From Nautilus pompilius (lineage: Eukaryota; Mollusca; Cephalopoda; Nautilida; Nautilidae): a stretch of 64,000 nt of DNA. How positions within the stretch are numbered: position 1 is the stretch's first letter; each line of letters opens with the position of its first letter. The notes under the pieces were generated by a model. That model did not search any database. It saw only the letters and a program-made list of their open reading frames with translations, and was not told the DNA's origin. Shown in pieces: positions 62,521 to 64,000 of this stretch. The translations under genes were made by a program, and so were the position numbers. Location: assembly GCA_018389105.1 (NCBI GenBank), contig JACATO010000688.1, forward strand, positions 432,854-496,853. Reading direction: 5' to 3'.

Positions 62521-62875
62521 TCTCATCTACGAAATGCCAGCGTTGTCTTGCAAATACTTTGCTTTTGTTTGCTAGAAAGATCTAAATAATCTACAAAAAT
62601 CCCAATGTTACGTGTAATGAGTGCAAAAGACTCACTGTACTGAAACATTTTGCTAATTTCTTTATCAAGAGGGTAAAAGAAGCAGCAACAATTCAGAAGT
62701 CTTCAGCAACACCACTTCTTTACTGTCTTTTGTTTGTATTAATGTTTACACAAACCCCATGTGACCGGCTTACGCCATCGTGGGTAACGAATACATTCTC
62801 ATTTTACATTAACGCTACAGTGAGACAGATAACGGGTTGTCCCAGTAATAAGTAGAGACCCTCACTGACTGAGTC

Positions 62876-62893
62876 ATATTATTATTATTATTA

Positions 62894-62926
<33 letters not shown>
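62876..62926. repeat. (ATT)n microsatellite
   Basis: About sixteen ATT triplets with one interruption. Confidence 0.97.
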
Positions 62927-64000
62927 AAAATATAAGACAAAAATCTATTCAACATATAAACTAACAATAAATTGAAGAAACGAAACAAGCCTGGGCTTCT
63001 GGGCTGAATGGAGTTGGTCCATTTTTGATAGATGAAAAAGAAAACAAAGTCTTTTAATAATTTTACATAAATATTTCAGTTTTTCTCACATTTGATTTGA
63101 TAAGTAATTTTTATCCCATTATATTCAGTTATACGGCGAGTTATTTTTAGTCAGTGTATTGTATTTGCTTCTTTTCACCTCATTAAGTGGAGTGAAACTT
63201 TAACTGAGCATTCAAAGTTGCAAGAATTTACTGAGAGAAACAGATATGGCTGCTTTTACATGATAATAAAAAAATATGAAATTTGTCATTCATTCTTAAT
63301 GTACAGCCACAAAATTAATAATTCTGCTTGTAATTGGAGAGAAGAAAACAAACATGTAACCTGCTTTTATAGCACGAGCAGATTGTTTACTGTTCATTCT
63401 TTTTAAACTAATATTCCTCACAAAAGTCTTGGATGTGAGACTGGTAGAATTACGATGAGAGTGGCTGGTGCCGGTGCTCTGGCCAGGGGGGGTGGGATTA
63501 ATGTGTGGTGCCACCAAAGGTCAAAAACACCCAACTACCTCAATCAAGAGTTTCTGTAATCCATCTTTGTGGGAAGGCTTTCTGAATTATTACGGATATA
63601 AACCGACCGAAACTGCATACGTAGACGGTTTGATTCAGAGTTCTGAACATATTAATTGTTGGTTACCATAGTGATTAATTTAAATGTTGAGCCTTGTTTG
63701 TCTAGTTGTCCAACTGACATAATTTATATCATCTATAGCGGCACATTGTTTCAATTATTCATTTTTTTTTTTAAAAAATAATTATTTTACACATCTGTTT
63801 TTGTATATATTTTGTATAAAATCCATTACACTTTGTAAGAAAAGCTGAGTCCCCAATTTTGGCACGCCCAATTGACTTTTATTGCTAATTACAAATCATC
63901 AAGTGTATATCAGAGATGGCTGATTATATATTTTATGTGATAGCTCTGGAGACCAACAAACTTGCGTTTTCAAGTTGCTTGAAAGAAAAAAATAGTGGCA
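62927..64000. other. Intergenic, no gene recognised
   Basis: AT-rich; no supported feature to the end of the window. Confidence 0.45.

Noticed and set aside
1..64000. tRNA, rRNA and CRISPR features
   Set aside because: A scan by eye found no plausible T-loop/acceptor pairs, no rRNA-like conserved blocks and no spaced direct repeats; a covariance-model search would be needed to exclude tRNAs.

Overview
This is an AT-rich, low-gene-density stretch of animal nuclear DNA. It has no bacterial features: no operons, Shine-Dalgarno sites or long intact ORFs. It has split exons with GT-AG borders, decayed class I and class II transposons, microsatellites, and an interstitial (TTAGGG)-like block. A lophotrochozoan, probably a gastropod mollusc, is the best guess. 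That rests on secreted fucolectin-type (FTP/F5-8-like) plus PAN/apple architecture, Tc1/mariner, hAT-like, pogo/Tigger-like and LINE relics, and TTAGGG-type repeats. The species cannot be named from this sequence. Most listed ORFs look like chance reading frames.

Left part, 1-33.9 kb: mostly intergenic DNA with transposon debris. It holds a decayed hAT-like (DUF4371-type) transposase at 1.56-3.2 kb; its C-terminal 0.93 kb recurs almost identically but inverted at 21.8-22.7 kb, next to a degenerate telomere-like block. A complete-ended, internally deleted pogo/Tigger-type element lies at 10,456-11,219 with TA target duplications. Three copies of a palindromic MITE lie at 15.45, 17.38 and 18.67 kb, the third with its interior expanded into a 36/72-bp minisatellite. 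Several LINE reverse-transcriptase C-terminal stubs and a (CT)-rich minisatellite at 7.66-8.10 kb complete it.

Right part, about 34-62.5 kb: a diverged tandem array, which is the main discovery. Each unit begins with an inverted Tc1/mariner transposase relic. The fullest unit (37.9-50.3 kb) continues with a signal-peptide exon, two exons that together make one FTP lectin domain, and a PAN/apple exon. All these exons join in phase 1 once one extra base is discounted. The other units are deleted in different places: unit 1 keeps only the signal-peptide exon, unit 3 only the Tc1 spacer, and unit 4 the second FTP exon and the PAN exon, both broken. The array looks like a birth-and-death lectin family, with the copies here pseudogenised or nearly so. 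Inside two units that otherwise align only loosely sits a roughly 1.08-kb island of about 98% identity (47.09-48.17 and 56.94-58.01 kb), which suggests gene conversion or recent re-duplication.
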